Shown here: positions 15,710 to 25,304 of the stretch, one piece after another
How positions within the stretch are numbered: the first letter of the stretch is position 1
Layout: each line of letters starts with the position of its first letter
Origin: CBDDKW01 sp965230425
Lineage (GTDB): Bacteria > Pseudomonadota > Gammaproteobacteria > UBA1113
DNA length: 64,000 nt
Assembly (NCBI GenBank): GCA_965230425.1
Contig: CBDDKW010000003.1
Location: 124,001-188,000, forward strand
Direction: 5' to 3'
Notes under the pieces: generated by a model
Databases searched by the model: none
Seen by the model: only the letters and a program-made list of their open reading frames with translations
What the model was told of the DNA's origin: nothing
Position numbers and translations under genes: made by a program

Positions 15710-17365
15710 ATGAATACAGTGCGCAAAATAACCACCTTTAGTATTGCTCTGGCCGTAACAATTTTTGCTCAAACAACCCAAGCGGAAACCTTACAATCAG
15801 CAGTACGTTATGCTATTGAAACTAACCCTGATGTTTTATTTGCCAACAGTAATCGCTTAGCTTCCGATGAAACCATTACCCAAGCTAGAGCGGGCTTCCT
15901 ACCCACCGTCGATTTAACCGGCGCTTATGGTAAAGAACGCAGCCGCAACCCAACTACCGTAGCCAGTGGTCGAGGACCTGAGCGCACACTGACTCGTAGT
16001 GAAGCAGGTATTATTGCTAGCCAAAATATATTCCGTGGCTTTGGTGATCAAAATGAAGTCGCACGCACCAAGGCAGAAACGGCTGCTGCTGCTTACGAAG
16101 TCAATGCCAGTGCCCAAGCTATTGGCTTACGTGTAGTTGAAACCTATCTCGATATACTCAGAACCCAAGAATTAGTACGCGTGGCTAAACGTAACGTAGA
16201 AATCCATAAACAAACCTTTAAAATGATCCAAAAGCGCACTTTAAGTGGTTTAAGCCGTAAAGCTGATTTAGTTCAAGCCCAAGCACGTCTTGCATTAGCC
16301 AAATCAAATTTAAAATCAGAACAAAATAATTACTTAGATGCCATTACTAACTATATTGAAGTGGTTGGCAAAGAACCTCATCAACTACAAAGCGTCAGAT
16401 TTAATATAGCAAGTTTTCCTCATAATCGAGATGCGGCTGTTAACCAAGCCTTGGCACACAACCCCTCACTGAAAGCGGCTAAAGCTGACGTTGTAGCTGC
16501 CGAAAAACAACATGAAGCCGCCAAGGCGCCAAATTATCCAAGTATTGATGTTATTGTTTCTGCCTCACGTAATGATAATCTCGATGGTGTCAAAGGCACG
16601 AATAATGATGAATTAGCCATGGTAGCCGCGAGTTATAATTTATTTAATGGTGGTGCTGATGTGGCGAGACAACGAGAAACGGCCCACTTACTCCAAGCCG
16701 CTAAAGAAGTCCGTAATCGTACCCTCCGCCAAGTGAAACAAACCACCCGTTTATCTTGGACAACCTATCGCACCGCGCAACGACAAATACCTGATTTAAA
16801 GCAACACCGCGACTCTGCCAAGGAAACCGTTAGACTCTATCAAAAACAATTTCAAATTGGCAAACGTACCCTGCTGGATGTTTTAGATTCGGAAAATGAA
16901 TTTTTCACCTCAAGCATTGCCTACATCAATGGGCGATATACTGAATTATTTGGCAAATACCGCGTCTTAACTGATATGGGTGATTTGACCCATGTCCTGC
17001 ATGTACCATTGCCACCTGAGGCCTACGTGCCAGAGTACGAAAATCATCGTAACCTGCATCAAGTAGCACAGCATACTCAGCATTCAGCTCAACCAAACTC
17101 CAAGCATGCAACCGCAGCACATACAACCACCAAAGGCACAGCAGCTAAAACACCTAAAGCGACAAGTAAAACCACGGCTCACAAAGCGACAACGCCTAAC
17201 GGCACGCAGGCATCAACAACTATGCATAAAACCACAGCTAAAACCACAACAGTGCATCAAACCCAGCATGCTAATAAAACAACGGCAAAAAGCACTCAAA
17301 AAGCAAGCCAACCCGCCACCCCAGCAAATACTAAACATAAAAAGCTGAATCATCCGTATTCGTAG
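15710..17365 (+). CDS. TolC-family outer-membrane channel (LapE-like)
   Basis: About 551 residues from the ATG at 15710. A signal peptide (KITTFSIALAVTIFAQTTQA) ends near TQA-ET. A GTG at 15719 with AAGGA 8 nt upstream is an alternative start, and the frame also extends to a TTG at 15698. Two outer-membrane efflux repeats follow, with typical coiled-coil patterns (RVVETYLDILRTQELV, VKQTTRLSWTTYRTAQ) and the GKRTLLDVLDSENE motif. The body ends near residue 440. About 100 further residues are Thr-, Lys-, His- and Ala-rich low complexity, which is unusual for the family. It should complete the LapB-LapC exporter for the RTX protein encoded just upstream. Confidence 0.9.
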   Translation: MNTVRKITTFSIALAVTIFAQTTQAETLQSAVRYAIETNPDVLFANSNRLASDETITQARAGFLPTVDLTGAYGKERSRNPTTVASGRGPERTLTRSEAGIIASQNIFRGFGDQNEVARTKAETAAAAYEVNASAQAIGLRVVETYLDILRTQELVRVAKRNVEIHKQTFKMIQKRTLSGLSRKADLVQAQARLALAKSNLKSEQNNYLDAITNYIEVVGKEPHQLQSVRFNIASFPHNRDAAVNQALAHNPSLKAAKADVVAAEKQHEAAKAPNYPSIDVIVSASRNDNLDGVKGTNNDELAMVAASYNLFNGGADVARQRETAHLLQAAKEVRNRTLRQVKQTTRLSWTTYRTAQRQIPDLKQHRDSAKETVRLYQKQFQIGKRTLLDVLDSENEFFTSSIAYINGRYTELFGKYRVLTDMGDLTHVLHVPLPPEAYVPEYENHRNLHQVAQHTQHSAQPNSKHATAAHTTTKGTAAKTPKATSKTTAHKATTPNGTQASTTMHKTTAKTTTVHQTQHANKTTAKSTQKASQPATPANTKHKKLNHPYS

Positions 17366-17380
17366 TAACATGAATTCGGT

Positions 17381-17462
17381 CATTTCGCGTAGCGGTTATT
17401 TAGCCGCTACAAGCAATCTCCCAATGATTTCAGTAACTCCCCCGCAAACGCAGGAGAACTCT
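17381..17462. repeat. Dispersed repeat with hairpin after the TolC-like gene
   Basis: GTAGCGG (17389-17395) and CCGCTAC (17404-17410) form a hairpin. The surrounding words (tcatttcgcgtagcgg, caatctcccaatgattt) resemble the repeats near 20865, 48221 and 55184. No T-run follows, so it is not a classical terminator. Confidence 0.5.
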
Positions 17463-17548
17463 CTTTTCACTTGACCTAATCGGCACTTTCTTGCAAGATA
17501 CCAACACCTCAAGCTTCTTAATACCTCTTGAGCTTAAGCGAGACTACC

Positions 17549-18031
17549 ATGCACTATGAAACACTATTTATGGATACCCCTATAGGCACACTTTGCATCA
17601 AGCTTACAGCAGAAAATGTTATCAATATCAGATACTGTTTTGATGAATTTCAATTAAATGATGCACTAATGCAAGCCGAGTCTGATATTAGCTTTCCCTT
17701 AGGTCGAGAGGTTGAAAAGCAAATTAATGCCTATTTTAAAGATCCAAAGCACCAATTTAGCCTACCCATTCACTATGAAGGGACAACACTACAAAAACAA
17801 ATCTGGCAAACCATACAATTAATCCCCGCTGGAAAGGTACGTTCCTACAGTGAAATCGGCAAACAATTAAACTGTGGCCCTCGTGCTGTAGGGGGAGCCT
17901 GTAGCAAAAACCCACTACCATTCATCATCCCCTGTCATCGCGTAGTAGCACAAAATGGTATTGGTGGTTTTTGCAAGATTGCCATTAAAGAACAGTTACT
18001 AGAGTGGGAAGGCGCTTTTAACCACTGTTAA
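17549..18031 (+). CDS. ogt: Methylated-DNA--[protein]-cysteine S-methyltransferase
   Basis: 160 residues from the ATG at 17549; the frame extends to a TTG at 17528, which I do not favour. It has the AGT fold motifs: the HTH region (IPAGKVRSYSEIGKQL), the arginine finger in GPRAVGGA, and the active site NPLPFIIPCHRVV with Cys129. It removes methyl groups from O6-methylguanine or O4-methylthymine by transferring them irreversibly to that cysteine. It separates the RTX export genes from lapG-lapD, with no obvious functional link. A second, distinct copy lies at 27090. Confidence 0.93.
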   Translation: MHYETLFMDTPIGTLCIKLTAENVINIRYCFDEFQLNDALMQAESDISFPLGREVEKQINAYFKDPKHQFSLPIHYEGTTLQKQIWQTIQLIPAGKVRSYSEIGKQLNCGPRAVGGACSKNPLPFIIPCHRVVAQNGIGGFCKIAIKEQLLEWEGAFNHC

Positions 18032-18101
18032 TTATCCCCTGCAAACTCCCCCATCAGAATCTATACTGTATGAATAGACTAATCACGTTACCTGGGGAAT
18101 C

Positions 18102-18797
18102 ATGGCTGTTGCGCGCTACTATCAATCACGCTATCCACTCCATGCCGCAATACTTTTGGGTATATTATTTATATTCTTTTTTGGCAATAGCTATGCATAT
18201 CCTCTAGAAGTCAGCGACAAGATGGTCAATAATATTGAGCAGCAATATGGCCCTACCACCAAAGCCCGTGTACTTGCCTGGCAAGCCCTCATCAAAAACA
18301 ACCAGAACAAGCCTGAATTAGTCAAGCTTAAGCTAGTAAATCGCTTCTTTAACAAATTAAAATACCAAAGTGATAGCTCACAGTGGAATCAAGAAAACTA
18401 CTGGTCTACGCCCTTAGAATTCCTCATAGCCAACAAGGGAGATTGTGAAGACTTCGCCATCGCTAAATACTTCACTTTGCAAGCCATGGGCGTACCCAGC
18501 CACAAAATGCGTATCACCTATGTAAAATCCCGTAAATTCAACCGTGCCCATATGGTTTTAAGCTATTATGAGGCCCCTAATACTGATCCATTTATTATGG
18601 ATAACTTAATACCCCTGATCCTCTTCGGCACCGAGCGGCCAGATTTAGTGCCTATTTACAGTTTCAATGGAGATGGGCTATGGTTAAGCAATAAGCCAAC
18701 AAAAAAGGCGCGCACAGGCAAGGGTAACAAAATGGTGAAATGGATAGATTTAAAACAACGTATGCGCCAAGAAGGCTTTAATATGAGGGATGAATAA
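18102..18797 (+). CDS. lapG: LapG-type periplasmic cysteine protease
   Basis: A 231-residue bacterial transglutaminase-like cysteine protease. A hydrophobic export segment spans about residues 15-32. The catalytic triad is visible: Cys115 in NKGDCEDFAIAKY, His150 in FNRAHMVLSYY and Asp167 in PFIMDNL. LapG cuts the N-terminal retention module of LapA-type proteins and so frees them from the cell surface. LapD bound to c-di-GMP holds LapG inactive. The next gene is lapD, sharing one base with the stop codon here, and the likely substrate is encoded at 13172. Start: ATG with GGGGAA upstream. Confidence 0.94.
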   Translation: MAVARYYQSRYPLHAAILLGILFIFFFGNSYAYPLEVSDKMVNNIEQQYGPTTKARVLAWQALIKNNQNKPELVKLKLVNRFFNKLKYQSDSSQWNQENYWSTPLEFLIANKGDCEDFAIAKYFTLQAMGVPSHKMRITYVKSRKFNRAHMVLSYYEAPNTDPFIMDNLIPLILFGTERPDLVPIYSFNGDGLWLSNKPTKKARTGKGNKMVKWIDLKQRMRQEGFNMRDE

Positions 18798-20770
18798 TGT
18801 CACTGAAGAAGCAATTAACTCTAATCATAATTAGTTTATTTATATTAATATTTATTGGTACCTTCACCATTACCATAAAAAACTTGCACAACTATTTAGC
18901 CAATCAGTTACAAACCCAAGCGCAAAATACCGCTACGACATTAGGTGTGACTCTGTCCCAATATGCGGCAGATAATGATATTGCCACCATCCATGCACTC
19001 ATCAATTCAGCCTTCGATACCGGCTATTACCGCGAAATCCGCATGACCAGCATTGAGGATAAACCCATCTTTGCCCGCACCAATGCCAAAAACCCACAAA
19101 ATGTACCTAAATGGTTCATTGATATCGTGCCTTTCGATGTAGAACCCGCCCATGCTCTAGTCACAGCAGGTTGGAAACAAATGGGCACCATCACAGTAGC
19201 CAGTCATGAAGGCTTAGCCTACCAAGAACTCTGGACTAATACCCTGGAAACCTTCGGTTGGTTTTTCTTAAGTGCCGTACTGACCATTATCTTTAGCCTA
19301 TTAGCACTACATTATTTGTTAAATCCCTTACGCCGCGTCAAAGACCAAGCAGATGCCATCTGTAAGCGCAACTTCATCACCCTAGATGAAATACCAAGAA
19401 CTAAAGAATTACGCTCAGTAGTTAATGCTATGAATAAAATGAGCCTTAAAGTGCAAAACATGCTAGATGAGCAAACTCACTTAACTGAGAAATTACGTGA
19501 ACAAGCTTACAAAGATACCTTAACAGGTCTCGGCAATCGCCGTTATTTTAATATGCAGCTTGATCAATTGATTTATTCTCACGAAGAATTTTTCCAAGGC
19601 GCATTATTTCTCATAGAATTAAATGGCTTGGAAGACTATAAGAAACACCAAGGCTACGAACAATATGATCTGTACTTAAATCGTGTAGCTAATATCCTCA
19701 AAGAATATCATATCCACAATAATGGCCATGTTATTTGCCGCATTGGCGAAAACACCTTTGCCCTAGTCCTGCCTAATATTAGCATCGAAGATGCAAAACA
19801 TTATGCCCACGATATTTATCATGATTTATCTACATCGCAATCAAACTTCAAAGAAAGTGAGGCCAAAGCCTATCTTGGTGTGGCTTACTACAAAACCAAA
19901 CAAAAAACTACTGAATTACTCGCAGAAGCCGATATGGCACTACGCGCTGCACAATCTCAAGATCTACAAGGCTGGCATATTTATGAGGATAATATTGATG
20001 CCACTCAAGTTCGGAATGCCACGCATTGGCAAGAGCTATTGCAAAATACCATTGATATGCAAGCTTTAATCTTGCACTTTCAACCCGTTATACATAATGA
20101 GGCTAATTCGAGTACGGTACTACATTATGAAGTACTCATGCGCGTTGCTGATGAGAATGGCAAAGTCATTTCAGCCGGTATCTTTATTCCCATGGCAGAA
20201 AACTTTGAGTTAATCACTCAATTGGATAAACTGGTTATCACAACCCTGCTTAAACAAATGTTAAAAATCAAAGACAAACAGACCAAATTTGCGATTAACT
20301 TATCACCCGCTTCCCTAAGCTCAGATATTTTTGTACAATGGCTGCAAGATCAATTAAAAGTTCACAAGAAATATGCAAAACGCTTGATCTTTGAAATACC
20401 TGAACATGGCGCTATTAATGAATTAGAAAAAGTAAAAACAGCCATTAATACCTTGACACCACTAGGATGTGAATTTTCATTAGATCACTTTGGTCGCGGT
20501 TTTTCATCAGTGAAATATTTGCGAAACTTAGATATCAGTTATCTTAAAATTGATGGTAGTTATACGCGACATATTGACCAGGATACTGAAAATCAATTTT
20601 TTGTGCATGTATTAACTGAGATCGCACACAATTTAGATATCCATGTCATCGCAGAAAATATTGAAACTCAAGAGGAAGTGAATACACTACGCAGTATGAA
20701 TATTGACGGCTTACAAGGTTATTTATTTGGTAAGCCTGCAGAAAAGCCGGAATATAAAGAACAGAATTGA
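18797..20770 (+). CDS. lapD: LapD-type c-di-GMP receptor
   Basis: A 657-residue inner-membrane protein. TM1 is at about 8-28, a periplasmic LapD/MoxY N-terminal domain at about 30-150, TM2 at about 152-172, then a HAMP-like linker (LNPLRRVKDQADAI), a degenerate GGDEF domain (about 235-395) and a degenerate EAL domain (about 410-655). The GGDEF signature is replaced by IGENTF near residue 315 and EAL by EVL near 445, so neither synthesis nor hydrolysis of c-di-GMP is expected. This is the LapD pattern: c-di-GMP binding inside, LapG capture in the periplasm. It overlaps lapG by one base. Confidence 0.94.
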   Translation: MSLKKQLTLIIISLFILIFIGTFTITIKNLHNYLANQLQTQAQNTATTLGVTLSQYAADNDIATIHALINSAFDTGYYREIRMTSIEDKPIFARTNAKNPQNVPKWFIDIVPFDVEPAHALVTAGWKQMGTITVASHEGLAYQELWTNTLETFGWFFLSAVLTIIFSLLALHYLLNPLRRVKDQADAICKRNFITLDEIPRTKELRSVVNAMNKMSLKVQNMLDEQTHLTEKLREQAYKDTLTGLGNRRYFNMQLDQLIYSHEEFFQGALFLIELNGLEDYKKHQGYEQYDLYLNRVANILKEYHIHNNGHVICRIGENTFALVLPNISIEDAKHYAHDIYHDLSTSQSNFKESEAKAYLGVAYYKTKQKTTELLAEADMALRAAQSQDLQGWHIYEDNIDATQVRNATHWQELLQNTIDMQALILHFQPVIHNEANSSTVLHYEVLMRVADENGKVISAGIFIPMAENFELITQLDKLVITTLLKQMLKIKDKQTKFAINLSPASLSSDIFVQWLQDQLKVHKKYAKRLIFEIPEHGAINELEKVKTAINTLTPLGCEFSLDHFGRGFSSVKYLRNLDISYLKIDGSYTRHIDQDTENQFFVHVLTEIAHNLDIHVIAENIETQEEVNTLRSMNIDGLQGYLFGKPAEKPEYKEQN

Positions 20771-21019
20771 TGTGATGTGATGTGATGTTAATAATGCTGT
20801 CATCAACAATATTATTATTAGAAACAGCGCTGTCATCAACTATGTTGTGACTAGAAAAAATTTTGTCATCCCGAACAGTGGCGGTAGCCGCTGAGAGGGA
20901 TCTCCCGATGATTTGACTACTTTGTAACAACATTGTTGAAGTTCACTAAACGATCAGAGAATCTCTCGCAACACTTGAGATTACATTACTAGAAACAATA
21001 ACAACTTAAGGACAATACT
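20771..21019. repeat. Intergenic repeats after lapD
   Basis: A short TGTGA microsatellite (about 20768-20789, four units) begins at the lapD stop codon. At about 20865-20930 lies an inverted copy of the repeat found at 61000-61147, with gtcatcccgaacagtggcgg, ccgctgagagggatctcc and tttgactactttg. AAGGA lies before the next gene. Confidence 0.6.
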
Positions 21020-21745
21020 ATGAATATGCAAACAAGCTCTTATGAAGAAATACTACGCATTATTGAGGCAGCAAAGACGCGGCTCAACTTAGCATTAGAC
21101 AGCATTAAAACGCAAGAAGCATACGACTACCTAGTCGAATACATTGAAGAGCAACGCGATCTCGCCCAAAAATCTGCAACAGAAGAACCCCTACAAACCC
21201 ACGATGCCACAAGCTTACAACCTAAATTAACCCCTCACCAACGCGCCCGTGCAGGCCTTACAGAATATAGAATTTCAGATGCACAGGTCGCCACATTAGA
21301 TAAAGAAAATATCCAACCACAACCAGAACAACAACCAACCTCACAACCCGCACCACAAGCTAAATCAACAGCACCAAGCCAACAGCCAGCACCAACACCA
21401 CAGATGTCACCACAGCAAATTGCCAGTGTCGCCCTATTAGGTGTGCTCAATGCCCAATTTGCCGGCAGTGTCCGTCCTGTAGTACGGCAAGAATGGGGAA
21501 ATTTATTCGCCGTCCCAGATATGAACCCAAACCACGGCATGGCCGTCATCGATGAGGCGAATAAATTAGACTATAGCCACGGTGATTCACTTGGCTTAGA
21601 AATGGATAGGATTGAGGAAATACTCCGTAGTGATCGTTTCAGCAAAGATTTTGTTAATTATCTTGACCGCATGAATATACAAGAACAACGCCCCATGGAA
21701 ACCCCACGACCCCAACCACCAGGCACAAAAACAAATCCATTTTAA
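21020..21745 (+). CDS. Uncharacterised protein with Pro/Gln-rich linker
   Basis: I do not recognise this 241-residue protein. It has an N-terminal amphipathic helical region of about 50 residues (YEEILRIIEAAKTRLNLALD, then acidic helix), a Pro/Gln/Ala-rich disordered linker at about 98-132, a compact hydrophobic segment (QIASVALLGVLNAQFAG), and a C-terminal helical domain (MDRIEEILRSDRFSKDFVNY) ending in a Pro-rich tail. No signal peptide or membrane helix is clear. AAGGA sits 7 nt before the ATG, so it is likely a real gene. It converges on the CNNM transporter gene, 13 nt between stops. Confidence 0.7.
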   Translation: MNMQTSSYEEILRIIEAAKTRLNLALDSIKTQEAYDYLVEYIEEQRDLAQKSATEEPLQTHDATSLQPKLTPHQRARAGLTEYRISDAQVATLDKENIQPQPEQQPTSQPAPQAKSTAPSQQPAPTPQMSPQQIASVALLGVLNAQFAGSVRPVVRQEWGNLFAVPDMNPNHGMAVIDEANKLDYSHGDSLGLEMDRIEEILRSDRFSKDFVNYLDRMNIQEQRPMETPRPQPPGTKTNPF

Positions 21746-21758
21746 GTGGGCAACAAAC

Positions 21759-23033
21759 TTAAGCAGGCAAATACACCCGCGCCATTTCAATTTTATTATC
21801 TTTAATGGAGATAATTTCAATGACGTAACCATCAAGCCGCAAGCATACTCGATTTTCAGGTATCGATTCTAAATACTCTATGATTGCGCCACTCAAGGTT
21901 TTGGGACCTTCCGTAGAAAAATTCCAACCCATGGTTCGATTTAATTCGCGGATATTGACCATACCTTCCACTAAATAGCTGCCATCTGGCTGCGGTTGCA
22001 CCACTTTGCTAATCGTAGGAACATCTGAAGTGAACTCACCCACCACTTCTTCTAGCATATCTTCTAAGGTCACCAAGCCCAAAATATCCCCATACTCATC
22101 CACCACTAAGCCCCAACGTTGCTTTTCTTGACGGAAATTCAATAACTGGGTATTCACCGAAGTACCTTCAAGAATAAAATAAGCTTCTTGGATAATTTGT
22201 TCTAAATTCATTTTATTAAGGGCTTGATTGGCGAGTAAGTTAATCGCATCCCGCAAATGCACCACCCCTTTTAAATTATCAATATCATCTTGATACACTG
22301 GCAACATCGTATGCTGACTTGAGGTAATGCGTGCCAAAGTATCGTCCCACTTATCATCTAAATCAATGCCATAAATTTCATTACGCGGAACCATCACATC
22401 ATCAACAGTGACTTGATCAGAATCTAAAATACGCAATAGCATTTCTTGATGTAAGGCTGATATCCGTCCTGTTGATTCCAAAACCACGGTACGTAGCTCT
22501 TCTCTACTTAAACGATCCAAGCTACTACGCTTTACCGGCACCCGAAATATGGCTAATAGACCATTACTTATCCCATTCGCCAAAACCACCACAGGATACA
22601 GTAGTTTTAATAATAGTTTTAAAGGTATTGAGGCAAAGAAGGCAATTTTTTGTGGGTATAAGGCAGCTAAAGTTTTAGGAGTAATTTCCGCAAAAATCAA
22701 CAATAACAAGGTCACTACAATAGGTGCAAGCGCTAAACCAATATCTCCCCAATACCTGACTAGCAATACTGTACCGGCAATAGTCGCTAAACTGTTTGAT
22801 AATGTATTACCAATAAGAATCACGCCTAGAAGTCTATCCAGACGCTCTAGCAGGCCACTCACACGCTTGGCGGTGCGATGATTAGATTTTGCTAAGTGAC
22901 GCAAACGGTAGCGATTTAAAGACATCATCCCCGTCTCTGAGCTCGAAAAGAACCCAGACACGCATAAGAGAATGACAAAAATAATAATAACGGCAGAATT
23001 AGTTACGTGCACAGATGATGAAAAACTATCCAA
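21759..23033 (-). CDS. CNNM/CorC-family transporter (UPF0053, YfjD-like)
   Basis: A 424-residue inner-membrane protein. The N-terminal CNNM domain has about four hydrophobic segments (within 10-150) and the characteristic FFSSSETGMMSLNRYRLRHL. Two CBS domains span about 200-330 (VDDVMVPRNEIYGID, YGDILGLVTLEDMLEE), and a CorC/HlyC domain lies at the C-terminus. Members are linked to Mg2+/Co2+ transport. In many gammaproteobacteria this gene lies beside ffh, as here. The start is TTG at 23033, with GAGG 7 nt upstream. No close ATG exists. Confidence 0.9.
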   Translation of the reverse strand: MDSFSSSVHVTNSAVIIIFVILLCVSGFFSSSETGMMSLNRYRLRHLAKSNHRTAKRVSGLLERLDRLLGVILIGNTLSNSLATIAGTVLLVRYWGDIGLALAPIVVTLLLLIFAEITPKTLAALYPQKIAFFASIPLKLLLKLLYPVVVLANGISNGLLAIFRVPVKRSSLDRLSREELRTVVLESTGRISALHQEMLLRILDSDQVTVDDVMVPRNEIYGIDLDDKWDDTLARITSSQHTMLPVYQDDIDNLKGVVHLRDAINLLANQALNKMNLEQIIQEAYFILEGTSVNTQLLNFRQEKQRWGLVVDEYGDILGLVTLEDMLEEVVGEFTSDVPTISKVVQPQPDGSYLVEGMVNIRELNRTMGWNFSTEGPKTLSGAIIEYLESIPENRVCLRLDGYVIEIISIKDNKIEMARVYLPA

Positions 23034-23558
23034 TATCGAACCTCAACGTTATCTAACAACCATCACCATACCACTAATCACCTGTAAGGCCAATAATCCA
23101 ATCTGAGGATACACAAGAGTCAATTATTGTGGACTGAACCTCGTAAAAAATAAAGTTTGATTTATGCATCACGGCAAAAGAGAGATATTTTCAGCTCATT
23201 CTTCTGGTCAAGGCGAGTAAAAAGCGCTATCACGGATAAATACTTGAAATATGCATTATTTCAATTTTCTAGCATGTTCTTTTCCGTCAAATGCGTACTT
23301 TAAATCTTGTCAATAGTGTCGCTATTAACTGCTATTTAAAGTACGCATTTGACAAAAAATACCTGCGCTATAAAACCGAAATAATACATATTGCAAGTAT
23401 TGCGCAAGCTACATGGATGTAGCCGAGCCTTGACCGGAAGAATGAGCTGAAAACCCTAGTCAATATCTCCATGCATAAATCAAACTTCTCCCATTGAGGC
23501 AGCCCCCCCCTAATGCTATCATTGCCGCCAAGTTGACCGATGAATTAACAGGACCACT
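23034..23558. other. Divergent intergenic region, CNNM gene / ffh, filled by nested palindromes
   Basis: These 525 bases contain no credible gene. About 335 of them are the nested palindrome described separately. A run of eight C residues lies near 23504-23511, and an AGGA ribosome-binding site precedes ffh. Confidence 0.6.
23153..23487. repeat. Nested composite palindromes (family 1 interrupted by family 2, copy C)
   Basis: Four concentric stems are visible: 23153-23169 with 23471-23487 (17 bp, perfect); 23188-23214 with 23427-23453 (27 bp, one mismatch); 23239-23262 with 23378-23401 (24 bp, two mismatches); and 23286-23305 with 23334-23353 (20 bp, perfect). The family-1 core seen at 13.0 and 42.5 kb is present (gagtaaaaagcgctatca at 23215-23232; gcgcaagctacatggatg from 23402). 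However, its small loop is replaced by about 169 nt that align with the palindrome at 48.5 kb. This reads as one element inserted in the loop of another. Confidence 0.85.
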
Positions 23559-24929
23559 ATGTTTAATAACCTAACAGAACGTTTAAACACGGCCTTACAG
23601 CGCTTTCAAGGCCGTATTACTGAAGATAATATAAAAGATACCCTACGTGAGGTACGTATTGCCTTACTCGAAGCTGATGTAGCCTTGCCTGTCGCTAAAG
23701 AATTTATCACTCACGTGCAAGACAAAGCTATTGGCCAAGATGTGATGCGTAGCCTCACTCCAGGCCAAGCATTGATAAAAATCGTCAATGACGAGTTGGT
23801 CAGCCTTATGGGAGAAGCTAATGCTGAGCTTAATTTAGCCGCTCAACCACCTGCGGTCATCCTCATGGCGGGTTTACAAGGTTCAGGTAAAACCACAACA
23901 GTGGCTAAGCTCACCCGCTATCTACAAGAAAAGCATGAAAAATCCGTATTGGTCACCAGTGCCGATATCTACCGCCCCGCGGCTATTAAACAATTAGAAA
24001 CCTTGGCCAATGATATTCAGTGTCATTATCACCCCAGTGACCCAAGCCAAAAACCGGTGGATATCGCAACCAGTGCCGTGGATGCTGCGAAACGTAAATT
24101 CATTGATGTAGTTATTGTTGATACTGCGGGCCGTCTTGGCATTGATGAAGCCATGATGACGGAAATTAAACACATTCACAGTGCCATCAACCCGGTTGAA
24201 ACCCTCTTTGTCGTCGATAGCATGACTGGTCAAGATGCTGTCAATACTGCCAAAGCCTTTGATGAGGCCTTACCACTCACTGGGATTATCCTCACAAAAA
24301 CTGATGGTGATTCCCGCGGTGGTGCTGCTTTATCCATGCGCCAGGTCACAGGCAAGCCCATTAAATTCCTCGGTGTTGGCGAAAAAACTGATGCCTTAGA
24401 AGCTTTCCATCCTGATCGTATCGCCTCACGGATCCTCGGTATGGGCGATATTGTCTCCTTAGTAGAAGAAGTCGAACAAAAGGTAGACAAAGCCAAGGCA
24501 GAAAAAATTGCTCGCAAACTCAAGAAAGGCAAAAGCTTTGATTTTGAAGACTTCCTAGAACAGCTTCAACAAATGAAGAATATGGGTGGGATGACAAAAT
24601 TATTGGATAAACTGCCCGGTGTTGGCGGGATCCCGGCACAATTAAAGAACCAAGTCAGCGATGGCATGTTTGTGAAATTTGAAGCCATTATCAACTCTAT
24701 GACCTTGAAAGAACGCCGTTTTCCAGCACTTATCAAGGGCTCACGTAAACGCCGTATTGCTGCTGGGTCTGGTACCACTATCCAAGAAGTGAACAAAATG
24801 CTAAAACAGTTCGCGCAAATGCAGAAAATGATGAAAAAATTCTCCAAAGGCGGCATGCAGAAAATGATGCGCCAATTCCAAGGTAAGCTACCCCCAGGGG
24901 GCTTCCCAGGTGGAGATTTACCTTTTTAG
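23559..24929 (+). CDS. ffh: Signal recognition particle protein Ffh
   Basis: 456 residues, the usual length. The N domain is helical (1-90). The G domain holds GLQGSGKTTTVAKL (P-loop), VDTAGRLGIDEAMM and TKTDGDSRGGAALS. The C-terminal M domain is Met-rich (QMQKMMKKFSKGGMQKMMRQ) and includes the RNA-binding region KERRFPALIKGSRKRRIAAG. It binds 4.5S RNA and signal sequences of nascent inner-membrane proteins and docks with FtsY. No 4.5S RNA gene is apparent in this window. The rpsP operon follows on the same strand after 99 nt. Confidence 0.98.
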   Translation: MFNNLTERLNTALQRFQGRITEDNIKDTLREVRIALLEADVALPVAKEFITHVQDKAIGQDVMRSLTPGQALIKIVNDELVSLMGEANAELNLAAQPPAVILMAGLQGSGKTTTVAKLTRYLQEKHEKSVLVTSADIYRPAAIKQLETLANDIQCHYHPSDPSQKPVDIATSAVDAAKRKFIDVVIVDTAGRLGIDEAMMTEIKHIHSAINPVETLFVVDSMTGQDAVNTAKAFDEALPLTGIILTKTDGDSRGGAALSMRQVTGKPIKFLGVGEKTDALEAFHPDRIASRILGMGDIVSLVEEVEQKVDKAKAEKIARKLKKGKSFDFEDFLEQLQQMKNMGGMTKLLDKLPGVGGIPAQLKNQVSDGMFVKFEAIINSMTLKERRFPALIKGSRKRRIAAGSGTTIQEVNKMLKQFAQMQKMMKKFSKGGMQKMMRQFQGKLPPGGFPGGDLPF

Positions 24930-25028
24930 CTTTTTTTATACTAACCCCTTCTCAAATCAATAATTATTCAGTAGAATAGCGCGTTTTGAATAAGGCCATA
25001 GATTGACCATTAGAGGAAACATATTACC

Positions 25029-25304
25029 ATGGTAGTAATTAGACTCGCCCGCGGTGGCGCTAAAAAACGACCTTTCTACGATATCGTCGTAGCTGATAAA
25101 CGCAGCCCACGTGATGGTCGTCATATTGAAGTTCTGGGTTTCTTTCACCCTTTAGCTCAGGGTAAAGCTGAGAAATTACGCTTAGATTTAGCACGTTTAG
25201 AATATTGGTTAAGCTGTGGTGCTCAACCATCAGATCGTGTTAAGCGGTTGATTAAAGACGCAAAAAAATTAGCAGCACAGGAACAAACTGCTGAGGCAGC
25301 ATAA
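25029..25304 (+). CDS. rpsP: 30S ribosomal protein bS16
   Basis: 91 residues starting MVVIRLARGGAKKRPFYDIV, with the conserved DKRSPRDGRHIEVLGFFHP. It is the first gene of the classic rpsP-rimM-trmD-rplS operon. AGAGGAA lies about 12 nt before the ATG. Confidence 0.98.
   Translation: MVVIRLARGGAKKRPFYDIVVADKRSPRDGRHIEVLGFFHPLAQGKAEKLRLDLARLEYWLSCGAQPSDRVKRLIKDAKKLAAQEQTAEAA

Noticed and set aside
18797..20770. Active diguanylate cyclase or phosphodiesterase
   Set aside because: Both signature motifs are degenerate (IGENTF for GGDEF, EVL for EAL), and the lapG neighbour fits a LapD receptor.
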